This document shows, in pieces, positions 16,583 to 26,298 of a DNA stretch of 64,000 bases (positions are counted from its first letter, which is position 1; every line of letters begins with the position of its first letter). Below the pieces are notes generated by a model. The model was not told the DNA's origin and did not search any database. It saw only the letters and a list, made by a program, of their open reading frames with translations. A program made the position numbers and the translations under genes. Source of the DNA: an uncultured Acetatifactor sp. (GTDB taxonomy: Bacteria; Bacillota; Clostridia; Lachnospirales; Lachnospiraceae); assembly GCA_910585615.1 (NCBI GenBank), contig CAJUFO010000012.1, positions 14,776 to 78,775 of the forward strand. The letters run 5' to 3'.

Positions 16583-17896
16583 ATGTCATACAAAAACAAG
16601 AAATCAAAGCTGAAAGAAACAATAAAGAAAAGGCCCCTTCTGTCCTCCGTCATCGTCGTACTTCCCATCGGCCTGGCGGGCGCTTTCCTGGCCTGTATGC
16701 CCACCTTCCTCAGGTCCGGCGCCCCTTCCGCAGAAAAGCTGCTGGCGCTGCCGCTCTCCGTCCTTTTCGTGGGGTTCATGCTGGCCGCGTTCGTCCTGTA
16801 TCCGCTTGTCCTGACGGGAACCGAGCTCTACCTGCTGTTTGGCCTGGCCATGAATCCCGCGAAGGCGCATGCCCGGAACCGGATATTCGACATCGTCACG
16901 GTGCCCTTAGGTCTCCTGTACAGCCACCTCTATCTGGGCCTGATGGAGGTGAATTTCGCAAGCGACTGGACCGAACAGCTGGCCAATGCCCAGCAGCATA
17001 CGCCGATTTACACCCAGAGCGCATTGACTGTCTGGGTCATCGTCCTGACAGGCTTTGCGGGGTATCTGATTGTGAGCTTCCTTCCCTTAAAAAAGACTCC
17101 GCCCCTCCTCTTGGTACTGGGCATGTCCGCCATGTACCTGGGCACCATCGAAAGCATCCTATGGGGCATTCAAATCTATCAGGATCCGTTCACCAGCCTG
17201 CCTCTCCTGCTGCTGCCCTTGAACTGCATCCTGATCACCGCCAGGACGATCCTGACCAAAATCCGGGAATGGGAGCGCATCCCCCATGAGATGCACAAAA
17301 TAGGCCAGGTTCCCTTCCTGCGCCGCTGCAGCCGCATATTGGACAATGCCAGGCTCTGGCCCCTGGCGGCCTTCCTGCTGATGTGGCCGCTGCTCGGCAT
17401 CCTGATAGCCGTCCTCGTCCTCTTCGGCCAGGCCCCCGATTCCGTCATCCGGGCCTGGACCGAGACCAGCGACTGGAACCTGTCCAGGCGGGTGGCGCCT
17501 CAGAACATCTATTATGACGAACATTATCTGTGCACGGTGGCTGCTGGAGGGCACAGGAAAATCGTGAAGCCCCTGCGCTTAGGAGTACGGCACGGACATG
17601 AGGTCATCGTGAACAGGCAGCTTTGCGTGGCCAATGCCTTTGAGCAGATTCTGGAGGAAAGGACGCCCCGCCTCCACAGGGCCGTGCGTAATTTTTACGA
17701 TAAGTACGGCTTCCCTGTTGCAAGATGCATCCGTTCCCCCTATATGGCAGACCTGATCTATTATCTCATGAAGCCGCTGGAATGGGCTTTCCTGGCAGTG
17801 CTGTACCTGACGGACGTACGGCCGGAGGACAGGATTGCCGTACAATACATGGGCCAGTCCACTGTCGAAATTCCGGGGAACTGTCACAGCTTCTGA
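16583..17896 (+). CDS. Integral membrane protein, DUF6688-like, unknown function
   Basis: Function is not known. The 437-aa protein has about seven hydrophobic segments in its first 320 residues, then a soluble C-terminal domain of about 120 residues with YYDEHYLCTVAAGGHRKIVKP and a cluster of charged residues. The architecture resembles DUF6688 proteins of Firmicutes. The ATG at 16583 follows AAAGGAC. It is a single gene with its own promoter, converging on the YitT-family gene with a 13-bp overlap of coding ends. It interrupts the otherwise housekeeping order. Confidence 0.7.
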   Translation: MSYKNKKSKLKETIKKRPLLSSVIVVLPIGLAGAFLACMPTFLRSGAPSAEKLLALPLSVLFVGFMLAAFVLYPLVLTGTELYLLFGLAMNPAKAHARNRIFDIVTVPLGLLYSHLYLGLMEVNFASDWTEQLANAQQHTPIYTQSALTVWVIVLTGFAGYLIVSFLPLKKTPPLLLVLGMSAMYLGTIESILWGIQIYQDPFTSLPLLLLPLNCILITARTILTKIREWERIPHEMHKIGQVPFLRRCSRILDNARLWPLAAFLLMWPLLGILIAVLVLFGQAPDSVIRAWTETSDWNLSRRVAPQNIYYDEHYLCTVAAGGHRKIVKPLRLGVRHGHEVIVNRQLCVANAFEQILEERTPRLHRAVRNFYDKYGFPVARCIRSPYMADLIYYLMKPLEWAFLAVLYLTDVRPEDRIAVQYMGQSTVEIPGNCHSF

Positions 17897-18819
17897 CTGA
17901 AAATGCTCTTATATCCCTCTCCATAGATTTCCGAGGCGCTGGTGATGATTGTAAAGGCTCTTGGATCCTCCTGGCGGACAATCTCCTCCAGCTTCGGGGA
18001 AAGGGGCTTCTTCACCACGCACAAAATCACCTTCTTGTCCGCGCCTGTGTAAGCGCCGCTGCCGGAGATGTATGTGGCGCTGATGTCCAGCTCCTCCAGC
18101 AGGCGGCTGACAATCCTTTCAGGGCTGTCGCTGATGATGAAGAACATCTTCGCGCCGTCCCGACCGTACAGCACGATATCCAGCAATACGGAATTAATGA
18201 AGACCACAAGCCCTGCGTACAGCGCCGTATCCAAATCCTGGAACACGAAAGCCGACGCCGTCACGATAACGGCGTCCGTCAGCAGAAAGAGGGAGCCCGT
18301 CTTCAGATGGGGAAAGCGCAGCCGCAGGAGCTTGATGATGATGTCCGTGCCCCCGGTGGTGGCCCCTGCCTTGAACACCAGCCCCAGGGATACCGCCATC
18401 AGGGATCCTCCCACCACGGCGGCAAGCAGCGGATCCGCCGTCACCGCCCCCACGGATGCCAGCCGGTTGGTGAAGAAGGAGGTGGCCGCGGTGCAGTAGA
18501 GGGTGGAGAGGATGAACTTCCAGCCGAATTTCCACATCCCCAGCACCAGAATCGGGATATTGATCATGAACATCCACGTACCTGTCTCGAGTCCGGTAAC
18601 CCGGTTCAATATAATCGCGATACCGGTGACGCCGCCGGGTGCCAGGGAGTTTGGATCCAGGAAAAAGCTCACCGCCACGGCGTAGATCACCGATGCCACA
18701 GTGATCACCAGATAATCCGTCAGCCTGCGCCGGAACGTCTTTTTCTCTTCATACCGGATTTCCCTCTCCTGCTCTCTGCTGGCCAATTCTTTCCCGACTT
18801 GTCCCTTGCTCTTCTCCAT
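17884..18819 (-). CDS. YitT family membrane protein (DUF161 plus DUF2179)
   Basis: A membrane protein of unknown substrate, found in one or several copies in most Firmicutes. Five to six hydrophobic segments span about residues 30-210, including the family motif PGGVTGIAIILN and GATTGGTDIIIKLL. The C-terminal soluble domain (about 220-305) is the DUF2179 fold (MFFIISDSPERIVSRLLEEL...GAYTGADKKVILCVV). The start at 18819 follows AGGAGG at 12 nt. A hairpin (18850-18877) lies in its leader. Confidence 0.88.
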   Translation of the reverse strand: MEKSKGQVGKELASREQEREIRYEEKKTFRRRLTDYLVITVASVIYAVAVSFFLDPNSLAPGGVTGIAIILNRVTGLETGTWMFMINIPILVLGMWKFGWKFILSTLYCTAATSFFTNRLASVGAVTADPLLAAVVGGSLMAVSLGLVFKAGATTGGTDIIIKLLRLRFPHLKTGSLFLLTDAVIVTASAFVFQDLDTALYAGLVVFINSVLLDIVLYGRDGAKMFFIISDSPERIVSRLLEELDISATYISGSGAYTGADKKVILCVVKKPLSPKLEEIVRQEDPRAFTIITSASEIYGEGYKSIFSQKL

Positions 18820-19121
18820 CCTCAGACATCGCCTCCTGAAACCCAAAGAAGCGGGCCGCCCGCTAAGGCAGCCCGCTCCCTCCGGGCATTCCATCTAAAG
18901 TCACATCGTTCCTTCTATAGCCCCATGCAACAGGCCCTCCTGATTCCGCAGCAAAGTCCGGGACAGCCAGACCGCATGCTTTGCAAATTGCAGAAGCCTT
19001 CGCGCTGCCAAGCTACAGTTCATCATAGCATTCCACACGCATCAGCCATGCCCGTTGATTCCCGCGAGCAACGAGCCAAGTGGGCATGCTTGCAGCGCGG
19101 TTGATGACTGCCGTCTGACAA
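18820..19121 (-). other. Intergenic region between threonine dehydratase and YitT
   Basis: There is no gene. The stem AGCGGGC/GCCCGCT (18850-18856 with 18871-18877), followed on the minus strand by TTCTTT, may terminate ilvA transcription or act in the YitT leader. A second inverted pair CATGCCC/GGGCATG (about 19047-19087) surrounds GAGCAACGAGCC-type sequence and may be a dispersed palindromic repeat. Confidence 0.4.
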
Positions 19122-20519
19122 TCAGCCCGGCACGTTCACCAGCCTGGGCTTATAGCCTTCCTCCTCCAGCGACTTCATGATCTGCTCCTTGTGCTCCGTG
19201 CCGAAGGCCTCCATGGTAATCCGCAACTCCACGGCGGCGTTGCGGTTCGTGGTGACGAACTGGTTATGCTCCAGCTCCACCACATTGCCGTTGGCCTTGG
19301 CAATGATGCCTGACACCTTGTACAGCTCGCCCGGCTTATCCGGCAGCAGCATGGACACGGTGAATACCCTGTCGCGCATGATCAGGCCCTGCTGGACCAC
19401 GGAGGACATGGTGGTCACGTCCATGTTTCCGCCGCTTAAGATGGCCACTATCTTCTTGCCCTTTACGTCCAGATGCTTTAAGGCCGCCACGGTGAGAAGC
19501 CCGGAGTTCTCCACCACTGTCTTGTGGTTCTCCACCATGTCCAGGAAGGAGACGACCAGCTCGTGGTCTTCCACCGTGATGATGCCGTCCAGGTTCTTCT
19601 GGATATAGGGGAAAAGCTTGCTCCCGGGGGTCTTCACCGCGGTACCGTCCGCGATGGTGCTGACCTTGGGCAGGGTCACCACATGCCCCTCCTCCAGGGA
19701 CTTCTGCATACAGTTTGCCCCGGCAGGCTCCACTCCAATCACTTTTATCTTCGGATTCAGAAGTTTTGCCAAGGTAGCCACGCCCGTGGCCAGGCCGCCG
19801 CCGCCGATGGGCACCAGTATGTAGTCCACAAGGGGCAGCTCCTTGACGATCTCCATGGCGATGGTCCCCTGTCCGGTGGCCACAATCAGGTCGTCGAAGG
19901 GATGGATGAAGGTGTATCCGTTCTCCTCCGCCAGCTCATAGGCCTTGGCGCAGGCTTCGTCGTACACGTCCCCGTACAGCACCACCTCCGCGCCGTAGCC
20001 CTTGGTGCGGTTCACCTTCATCAGAGGTGTGGTGGTGGGCATGACGATGACGGCCTTGGTGCCGTAGGCCTTCGCCGCGTAGGCCACGCCCTGGGCATGG
20101 TTCCCGGCGGAGGCGGTAATCAGCCCCTTGGCCCGCTCCTCGTCCGTGAGGGTGCAGATCTTATAATACGCGCCCCTGAGCTTATACGCGCCTGTCAGCT
20201 GCATGTTCTCGGGCTTTAAGTAGACCTTGTTCCCTGTCTGGCTGCTCAGATACTCGCTGAACACCAGCTTCGTCTCCAAAGTCACCTGCTTTACGATCTC
20301 CGATGCCTCCTCGAACTTCTCCAGGGACAGCCCCTCTTCCAGGGACTGCATTTCTCCAGCTTCAATACCCATCTCTGTCTCCCCCTCTTCCTTCTTATTT
20401 TCTTCGGGAAATTCCTCTTCCGGCGTTTCCGTTGCCCCGTCCGCCCCAGCTTCCTCTTCCATGGAATGCTCTTCTTCCATGGAACGCTCTTCTTCCATGG
20501 AACGCCTCTGTTCTTCCAT
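19122..20519 (-). CDS. ilvA: Threonine dehydratase (threonine ammonia-lyase) with C-terminal ACT domain
   Basis: A PLP enzyme that deaminates threonine to 2-oxobutanoate. The PLP lysine lies in TGAYKLRGAYY, followed by SAGNHAQGVAYAA, the phosphate-binding GGGGLATG and a C-terminal ACT domain (VSMLLPDKPGELYKVSGIIA). The single short ACT domain resembles the catabolic/short biosynthetic type. The first 60 or so residues are unusual: a Glu-rich extension with repeated MEEE(R/H)S units encoded by an 18-bp DNA repeat at 20450-20520. The ATG at 20519 has AGGAGG 11 nt upstream; a start at a later Met (for example MGIEAGEM) is possible. Confidence 0.9.
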   Translation of the reverse strand: MEEQRRSMEEERSMEEEHSMEEEAGADGATETPEEEFPEENKKEEGETEMGIEAGEMQSLEEGLSLEKFEEASEIVKQVTLETKLVFSEYLSSQTGNKVYLKPENMQLTGAYKLRGAYYKICTLTDEERAKGLITASAGNHAQGVAYAAKAYGTKAVIVMPTTTPLMKVNRTKGYGAEVVLYGDVYDEACAKAYELAEENGYTFIHPFDDLIVATGQGTIAMEIVKELPLVDYILVPIGGGGLATGVATLAKLLNPKIKVIGVEPAGANCMQKSLEEGHVVTLPKVSTIADGTAVKTPGSKLFPYIQKNLDGIITVEDHELVVSFLDMVENHKTVVENSGLLTVAALKHLDVKGKKIVAILSGGNMDVTTMSSVVQQGLIMRDRVFTVSMLLPDKPGELYKVSGIIAKANGNVVELEHNQFVTTNRNAAVELRITMEAFGTEHKEQIMKSLEEEGYKPRLVNVPG

Positions 20520-20520
20520 C
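20450..20520. repeat. 18-bp tandem repeat encoding the acidic N-terminus of IlvA
   Basis: Two identical 18-bp units (20468-20485, 20486-20503; core CTTCTTCCATGGAAC) are flanked by two partial copies. Each encodes an in-frame MEE-type repeat in the minus-strand gene and carries a potential ATG start. Confidence 0.85.
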
Positions 20521-20654
20521 TTCCGATGCTCCTCCTTCCCTCCGGCCTGATGCCGCTCCTCACTGCCTACCTTCCTGCTCCATATCTATGCCATCTACGC
20601 TCTCAACCTTCCCGCATTCCGCATTTTCAGCATAACGCGTCCGGCCATGAACCG

Positions 20655-21611
20655 CTATTCTCCCTCCGGCTGCCCTCCATCGGCCCTCACATCGAAGAGT
20701 GCGTTCACGAACTCATCCGAGTCGAACTTCTGCAAATCGTCGATGGTCTCGCCCACGCCGATGTATTTCACAGGTACCCGCAGCTCCGACTGGATGGCCA
20801 CGGCAATGCCGCCCTTTGCGGTGCCGTCCATCTTGGTAAGGATGATGCCTGTCAGATTCGCCACCTCGCCGAACTCTCTGGCCTGCACCAGCGCGTTCTG
20901 CCCGGTGGTGCCGTCCAGCACGATCAGATTCTCCCTGTGGGCATCCGGGAACTCCCTGTCCACGATGCGGTTCATCTTCCGCAGCTCCTCCATCAGGTTC
21001 TTCTTATTGTGGAGCCGTCCCGCCGTGTCAATCAGCAGCACGTCCACTCCCCTGGCCTTGGCGGCGTTCACGGCATCGAACACCACGCTGGCCGGATCAG
21101 CGCCCTCGTTTCCGCCCACCATGGGCACCTCCGCGCGCCTGGCCCACTCCGCCAGCTGGTCTCCCGCGGCGGCCCGGAAGGTATCGGCGGCGGCAATAAG
21201 CACTTTCCTGCCGTCCTCCTTGAATTTGCCCGCCAGCTTCCCTACGGAGGTGGTCTTGCCCACACCGTTGACCCCAATCACCATGATGACGGACTGACGC
21301 TTCTCGAACTCATAGGCGGTCTCGTCCACCCGCATCTGCTCCTTGATGCCCTCTATCAGGAGCTGCTTGCACTCGTGGGGCTCCTTGATATGCCGCTCCT
21401 TTATCTGGGCCTTCAGGCGGCTGATAATCTCCGTGGTAGCGTTGACGCCGATGTCCCCCATGATGAGAATCTCCTCCAGCTCCTCATAGAAATCATCGTC
21501 AATCGCGGAAAAGCCGCTGAACACGGAATCGATTCCCCGGACGATATTGTTCCTGGTCTTCGTCAGGCCCTCCTTCAATCTGGCAAAAAAGCCTTTCTTT
21601 CCCTCTGCCAT
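20655..21611 (-). CDS. ftsY: Signal recognition particle receptor FtsY
   Basis: GTPase receptor that docks SRP-ribosome complexes at the membrane. At 318 aa it is the short form lacking the acidic A domain. An amphipathic start (MAEGKKGFFARLKEGLTKTR) is followed by the N domain and the G domain with GVNGVGKTTSVGKLA, DTAGRLHNKKNLM and TKMDGTAKGG. It is co-oriented with smc 75 bp upstream, as in Bacillus (rnc-smc-ftsY). Confidence 0.97.
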   Translation of the reverse strand: MAEGKKGFFARLKEGLTKTRNNIVRGIDSVFSGFSAIDDDFYEELEEILIMGDIGVNATTEIISRLKAQIKERHIKEPHECKQLLIEGIKEQMRVDETAYEFEKRQSVIMVIGVNGVGKTTSVGKLAGKFKEDGRKVLIAAADTFRAAAGDQLAEWARRAEVPMVGGNEGADPASVVFDAVNAAKARGVDVLLIDTAGRLHNKKNLMEELRKMNRIVDREFPDAHRENLIVLDGTTGQNALVQAREFGEVANLTGIILTKMDGTAKGGIAVAIQSELRVPVKYIGVGETIDDLQKFDSDEFVNALFDVRADGGQPEGE

Positions 21612-21685
21612 GCCTTATCCCACTCCTTCCCGCGCTCTGTCGTCCATAAAGTGATAATACCATATTTAAGAAACGACTGCAATAG

Positions 21686-24600
21686 TCATGCGGTCAGTTC
21701 CTTATCAATCAGGTTCACGCTGACCAACGTGGACACGCCCTTCTCCTGCATGGTGATGCCGTAGAGCCGATCCACCTGCTCCATGGTTCCTCTTCTGTGC
21801 GTTATGACGATAAACTGTGTGTTTTTTGTCAATTTATGCAGATACTTTGCAAACCTGCCCACATTGGAGTCGTCCAGCGCCGCCTCAATCTCGTCCAGCA
21901 GGCAGAAGGGCGACGGCTTCAGGTTCTGGATGGCGAACAGCAGGGAAATGGCCGTCAGAGCCTTCTCGCCGCCGGAGAGCTGCATCATGTTCTGCAGCTT
22001 CTTCCCGGGAGGCTGGGCGATGATGCGGATGCCTGCCTCCAGGATATCCTCGTCCTCTATCAGCTCCAATGTGCCCCGGCCGCCGCCGAACAGCTCCTTG
22101 AACACCTTGTCGAACTCCCTGCCGATCTCCGCGAACTTTTCCGCGAACTGCTTGCGCATGGCGGCGTCCAGCTCCTGGATGATGTTCTCCAGGGTCTTCT
22201 CCGCCTCCACCAGGTCGTCCCGCTGGGTGGACATGAAGGTATAGCGCTCCAGCAGGTTCTTGTAGTCCTCGATGGCGTTCACGTTCACGTCCCCCAGCTT
22301 CCTGATCTGATCCCGCAGGGAGGCAATCTCCTTCTTCATGGCCGCAAGGTCCGTCAGCTCCCCGTCCCGCAGGGAAGCGGCATCGCTCAGAGTGATCTCA
22401 TATTCGTCCCACATGTAGTTGATCTGGGACTCCATGGATTCCTCCATGCGCTCCTTCTGGGCATTCAGGCGGTAGACCTCCTTGTCCAGGGCGGACTGGC
22501 GCTGGGCCAGCTCCTCCCGCCTGGCGAAGAAGCTCTTCTGCCTGGCCGACAGCTCCTCCCTCTGGGCCATGTCTTCCTTCAGCCTGGCCTCGGATTCGTT
22601 CTGGGCGTCATAGGAAGCCGTAATCGTCTTCTGAATCTCTTCTATGGTGCGCTGCTTGCTCTCCACAGCCTGACCGTTCTCCCGCAGGGCCTCCAGGACC
22701 TCCTCCAGCTCTGCCCGGGCCCTCTGGATCTCCCCGTCGATACGGTCCGCGTTGCTCTGCTGGAATCCCAGGGACTGGCGCAGCTTCTCCACTTTCAGAT
22801 CCCACTCCGAGACGGCGGCTGCGGCTTCCGTCTCCGCCCTGCGCCTCTCCTCCAGCTCCTGCTGGAACCGGGCGATTTCTTCCTGTGCCCGGGCTTCCAG
22901 GGCCTCGCTGGCAACGAGTTCCTGCTGCACGGACTCCTTGTCCGTCCTGATTTCCCGGGTCTTCTCCTGAATCTCCTGCTCCTCCTGCTGCAGGCTGGCG
23001 GCGCTCTCCACTTCCTCCTCCATGCGCTCCCTGGCCTGGGCGATGTTGAGCCTGGCCGTGTTCTGCTCGATGGACTTGCGCTGGATGTCGCCCTTGATGG
23101 CCTCCAGGTCCACGCGCATCCTGGTGCGCCTGGCCTTCGTGTCCTCGATATCCTTGTCTATCTCACTGACCGAGCGGGCCAGCTCCTTTACCCGCTTCTC
23201 CAGCTCCTCTATCTCCCTGCGCCGCCCCAGGAGGTTGCTGCTGTTCTTGTAGGCGCCGCCGCTGATGGCGCCGCCGGGCACCAGCAGCTCCCCCTCCAGG
23301 GTCACGATGCGCATGCTCTGGCTATACTTCCTGTTCAGTTTCAGGGCGTTGTCCACATTGTCCATCACCAGGATGCGGCCAAGCAGAGAGCCTGCCACAT
23401 CCCGGTATTTATCGTCTATGCGTACCAAAGTGTCCGCCGTGCCGATGACGCCCGGTTCGGACAGGGCCTCCGTATTCCGGAATCTCTGGTAATTCCGGAT
23501 GCTGGTCAGGGGCAGGAATGTGGCCCGGCCCAGCCTGTTGGTCTTCAGGAAGGAAATCATCCGCTTGGCAGTGTCCTCGTCCTTTGTGACGATGTTCTGG
23601 ATGCTGCCCCCCAGTGCGGTCTCAATGGCCACCTCGTACTTCTTCTCCACATGGATGATGTCCGCCACCACGCCTACGATGCCCTCATTCCGCTCCTTCT
23701 GCTCCATGACCTTCTTGACGCTGCCGCCGTAGCCCTCGTAGCGCTCCGCCAGGTTGGACAGGGCCTCCAGCCTGGACTTCTCCATGTGGTAGGCGCTCTT
23801 GGCCTCCTGCAGGGCTGCGTCCTTTTGGGTCAAGGCCTGGCGGAAGCCGGAAAGCTCCTGCTCCATGGCCGCTTCCCGCTCGTTCAATATGCGCATCTGA
23901 TCCGTGACGGCGGCGAATTCCGCCTCCAGGCCCTTGAGCGTCTCCTCCCTGGCCGCCTCGTCGGACTTCACCCGCAGGAGCCGGGACTGCAGCTCCGCTT
24001 TCCGGATCTTCACCTGCTCCATCATGGTGTCGAAGCGCCCTAATTTGGTCTTGATCGTGGCGCGCTGGTTCAGCTCCCCGATGATGGTATTCTTTCCGGC
24101 CTCGATGCCGCTGTTCAGCTCATCTATCCTGGTCTGGATTTCCTCCAGCTTAGCCTTGGCGGCATCGGCCAGGGCAGTAATCTCCTGCACCTTTGCGTCC
24201 GTGTCCCCCTTTTCGGAGAGCAGAGCCTCCCTGTCCTGCACCCTTGCGGCGATATCCTCTTCCAGGGCGTTTCGCCTGTTGTTCAGATGGGCTTCGCTGC
24301 CCCTGGCGGAGTTAATCTGCTCCTTCAGCACGTTCATCTCGCCCTCCAGCTTCCCTCTGGTAAGGCCTGCATCCGTCACGGTGCTGCGGGCTTCCTCGAT
24401 GGACTGTTCCAGCTTCTCCAGGACTTCCGCGATCCGCTCGTATTCCTCCCGGATGCCGTCGTAAGCTTGGCTGGTCTCGGCCAGGTCCTTGGCGGCCAGG
24501 GAACGCTTCTCCTCCACGTCCCCGAGCTGCTCCCGCAGGCGGGCGTTCTCCAGCAGGAACACGTTCACGTCGAAGCGCTTCAGCTCTTCCCTCTTTCGCA

Positions 24601-25246
24601 GGTACTGCCTGGCCGTCTCGGACTGGCGCTCCAGGGGGCCCAATTGCTTCTCCAGCTCCGACAGGATGTCGTTGACGCGGACCAGGTTCTGCTTCTCGTT
24701 CTCCAGCTTGGTCTGGGCCGCGGCCTTTCTGCGCTTGAACTTCACGATTCCGGCGGCCTCGTCGAAGAGCTCCCTGCGCTCCTCCGGCTTGCCGCTCAGG
24801 ATTTTGTCGATCTGGCCCTGGCCGATGATGGAGTAGCCTTCCTTGCCGATGCCTGTGTCGTAGAACAGCTCGTTCACGTCCTTCAATCTGCAGGAGCTGC
24901 CGTTGATCAGATATTCACTTTCTCCGGAACGGTAGATGCGCCTGGCCACCGTCACCTCGTCGAAGCTGGTGGCCAGCTGATGGTCCGTATTGTCCAGCGT
25001 GATGGCCACATAGGCGTAGCTTAACGGCTTCCTGTTCTCTGTGCCCGAGAAAATGACATCCTGCATGCTGGCGCCGCGCAACTGCTTCACCCGCTGCTCT
25101 CCCAGGACCCAGCGCACCGCGTCGGCCACATTGCTCTTCCCGCTGCCGTTGGGCCCTACGATTCCCGTGATTCCGTTGTGGAACTGGAAATTGATTTTGT
25201 TCGCAAAGGACTTAAAGCCCTGCACCTCTATGTTCTTTAAATACAT
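21686..25246 (-). CDS. smc: Chromosome segregation protein SMC
   Basis: The condensin ATPase, 1186 aa. Walker A GPNGSGKSN is near residue 33; two long coiled coils flank a hinge around 520-640 (GVVADIIHVEKKYEVAIETALGG... to VPGGAISGG). The C-terminal head has the signature LSGGEKALTAISLLFAI and Walker B FCLLDEIEAALDD. The start overlaps the rnc stop by 10 bp, and GAGGGATAGAGG precedes the ATG. The partners ScpA/ScpB are not in the window. Confidence 0.98.
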   Translation of the reverse strand: MYLKNIEVQGFKSFANKINFQFHNGITGIVGPNGSGKSNVADAVRWVLGEQRVKQLRGASMQDVIFSGTENRKPLSYAYVAITLDNTDHQLATSFDEVTVARRIYRSGESEYLINGSSCRLKDVNELFYDTGIGKEGYSIIGQGQIDKILSGKPEERRELFDEAAGIVKFKRRKAAAQTKLENEKQNLVRVNDILSELEKQLGPLERQSETARQYLRKREELKRFDVNVFLLENARLREQLGDVEEKRSLAAKDLAETSQAYDGIREEYERIAEVLEKLEQSIEEARSTVTDAGLTRGKLEGEMNVLKEQINSARGSEAHLNNRRNALEEDIAARVQDREALLSEKGDTDAKVQEITALADAAKAKLEEIQTRIDELNSGIEAGKNTIIGELNQRATIKTKLGRFDTMMEQVKIRKAELQSRLLRVKSDEAAREETLKGLEAEFAAVTDQMRILNEREAAMEQELSGFRQALTQKDAALQEAKSAYHMEKSRLEALSNLAERYEGYGGSVKKVMEQKERNEGIVGVVADIIHVEKKYEVAIETALGGSIQNIVTKDEDTAKRMISFLKTNRLGRATFLPLTSIRNYQRFRNTEALSEPGVIGTADTLVRIDDKYRDVAGSLLGRILVMDNVDNALKLNRKYSQSMRIVTLEGELLVPGGAISGGAYKNSSNLLGRRREIEELEKRVKELARSVSEIDKDIEDTKARRTRMRVDLEAIKGDIQRKSIEQNTARLNIAQARERMEEEVESAASLQQEEQEIQEKTREIRTDKESVQQELVASEALEARAQEEIARFQQELEERRRAETEAAAAVSEWDLKVEKLRQSLGFQQSNADRIDGEIQRARAELEEVLEALRENGQAVESKQRTIEEIQKTITASYDAQNESEARLKEDMAQREELSARQKSFFARREELAQRQSALDKEVYRLNAQKERMEESMESQINYMWDEYEITLSDAASLRDGELTDLAAMKKEIASLRDQIRKLGDVNVNAIEDYKNLLERYTFMSTQRDDLVEAEKTLENIIQELDAAMRKQFAEKFAEIGREFDKVFKELFGGGRGTLELIEDEDILEAGIRIIAQPPGKKLQNMMQLSGGEKALTAISLLFAIQNLKPSPFCLLDEIEAALDDSNVGRFAKYLHKLTKNTQFIVITHRRGTMEQVDRLYGITMQEKGVSTLVSVNLIDKELTA

Positions 25247-25950
25247 CCTCTATCCCTCAAAAGCAATAAAGCCCTGTACGCGGCCTGCTGCTCCGCCGCC
25301 TTTTTCGTCTTTCCTTCCCCTGTGCCCAGGCTCTTGCCATCCATGTTCACCGACACGCGGAACAGCTTGTCGTGCTCCGGCCCGCTCTCCTCCAGCAGCT
25401 CATAGTTGAACTCCCGCTTCAGCTTCCCCTGAATCGCCTCCTGGAGATTGCTCTTGCTGTCGTAGAAGAGCTGCTTGTCCTCCAGGTCAGAGAGCACGAA
25501 GCGGTCGATGAATTCTTTTGCCCGCTCCATCCCCCCGTCCAGGAAGATGGCCCCGATCACGGCCTCCATGGCGTCGGAGACTATGCTGTCGCGGCCTCTC
25601 CCGCCGGTAATCTCCTCCCCCTTCCCCAGCAGCATGAACCTGCCCAGCTCCAGATCCCTGGCGCAGAAGGCGAGGGATGGCTCACAGACCATAGATGCAC
25701 GTTTTTTCGTTAATTCCCCTTCGCTCATCCTCGGGTTCTCCCGGAACAGGAATTCGCTTGTGACCAGCTCCAGCACCGCGTCCCCCAGGAACTCCAGCCG
25801 CTCATAGTTCTGGGCCCTGCGGATCTTCTGCTCATTGGTGAAGGAGCTGTGTGTCATGGCCTGCCGCAGCAGGCTTCTGTCCCTGAACCGGTATCCGATG
25901 CGCTCCTCCAGCACATCCATGGTATATCCTTTTGTGTAATCTTCCAACAT
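25237..25950 (-). CDS. rnc: Ribonuclease III
   Basis: A double-strand-specific RNase for rRNA and mRNA processing. The catalytic signature ERLEFLGDAVLEL is near residue 50, and the second acidic site is in DAMEAVIGAIFLD. The C-terminal double-stranded RNA-binding domain is about residues 160-232 (NLQEAIQGKLK ... GKTKKAAEQQAA). It starts at 25950 after GAGGATGAGAC and overlaps smc by 10 bp, so the two are translationally coupled. Confidence 0.96.
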   Translation of the reverse strand: MLEDYTKGYTMDVLEERIGYRFRDRSLLRQAMTHSSFTNEQKIRRAQNYERLEFLGDAVLELVTSEFLFRENPRMSEGELTKKRASMVCEPSLAFCARDLELGRFMLLGKGEEITGGRGRDSIVSDAMEAVIGAIFLDGGMERAKEFIDRFVLSDLEDKQLFYDSKSNLQEAIQGKLKREFNYELLEESGPEHDKLFRVSVNMDGKSLGTGEGKTKKAAEQQAAYRALLLLRDRGCI

Positions 25951-26050
25951 GTCTCATCCTCTTTTCCGGGCAAAAAAATCCGGAACATACAAGCAAATGA
26001 GCAGCCACGTAACGGACTGCTCTTGTAAAGTCCATATAGCAGGGCCTGCT

Positions 26051-26281
26051 TCAGCCCTGCATGCCTTTGATCAAATCCACTGCTTCCCTTACGGTATGAA
26101 TCTTCTCTGCCTCCTCCGCGGGAATCTCGATGTCGAATTCCTCCTCGATGCCCATGACGATCTGGAACACATCCAGGGAATCGGCGCCCAGGTCGTCCAC
26201 AAAGGTGGAGTCCATGCCGATCTCATCGGGATCCACGTTCAGCACATCCGCAATCACCTTTTTCAGCTTCTCGAATTCCAT
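26051..26281 (-). CDS. acpP: Acyl carrier protein
   Basis: A 76-aa acidic carrier of acyl chains for fatty acid and phospholipid synthesis. The phosphopantetheine Ser lies in LGADSLDVFQIVM. It is placed between plsX and rnc; the fabD/fabG genes usual in Bacillus are absent here. A strong AAAGGAGG precedes the ATG. Confidence 0.97.
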   Translation of the reverse strand: MEFEKLKKVIADVLNVDPDEIGMDSTFVDDLGADSLDVFQIVMGIEEEFDIEIPAEEAEKIHTVREAVDLIKGMQG

Positions 26282-26298
26282 TGGGTTTCCTCCTTTCC

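Noticed and set aside
21797..24043. A 748-codon open frame on the plus strand opposite smc
   Set aside because: Shadow of smc: Leu/His/Gln-rich, no recognisable domain, no ribosome binding site, and the SMC frame has all conserved motifs.
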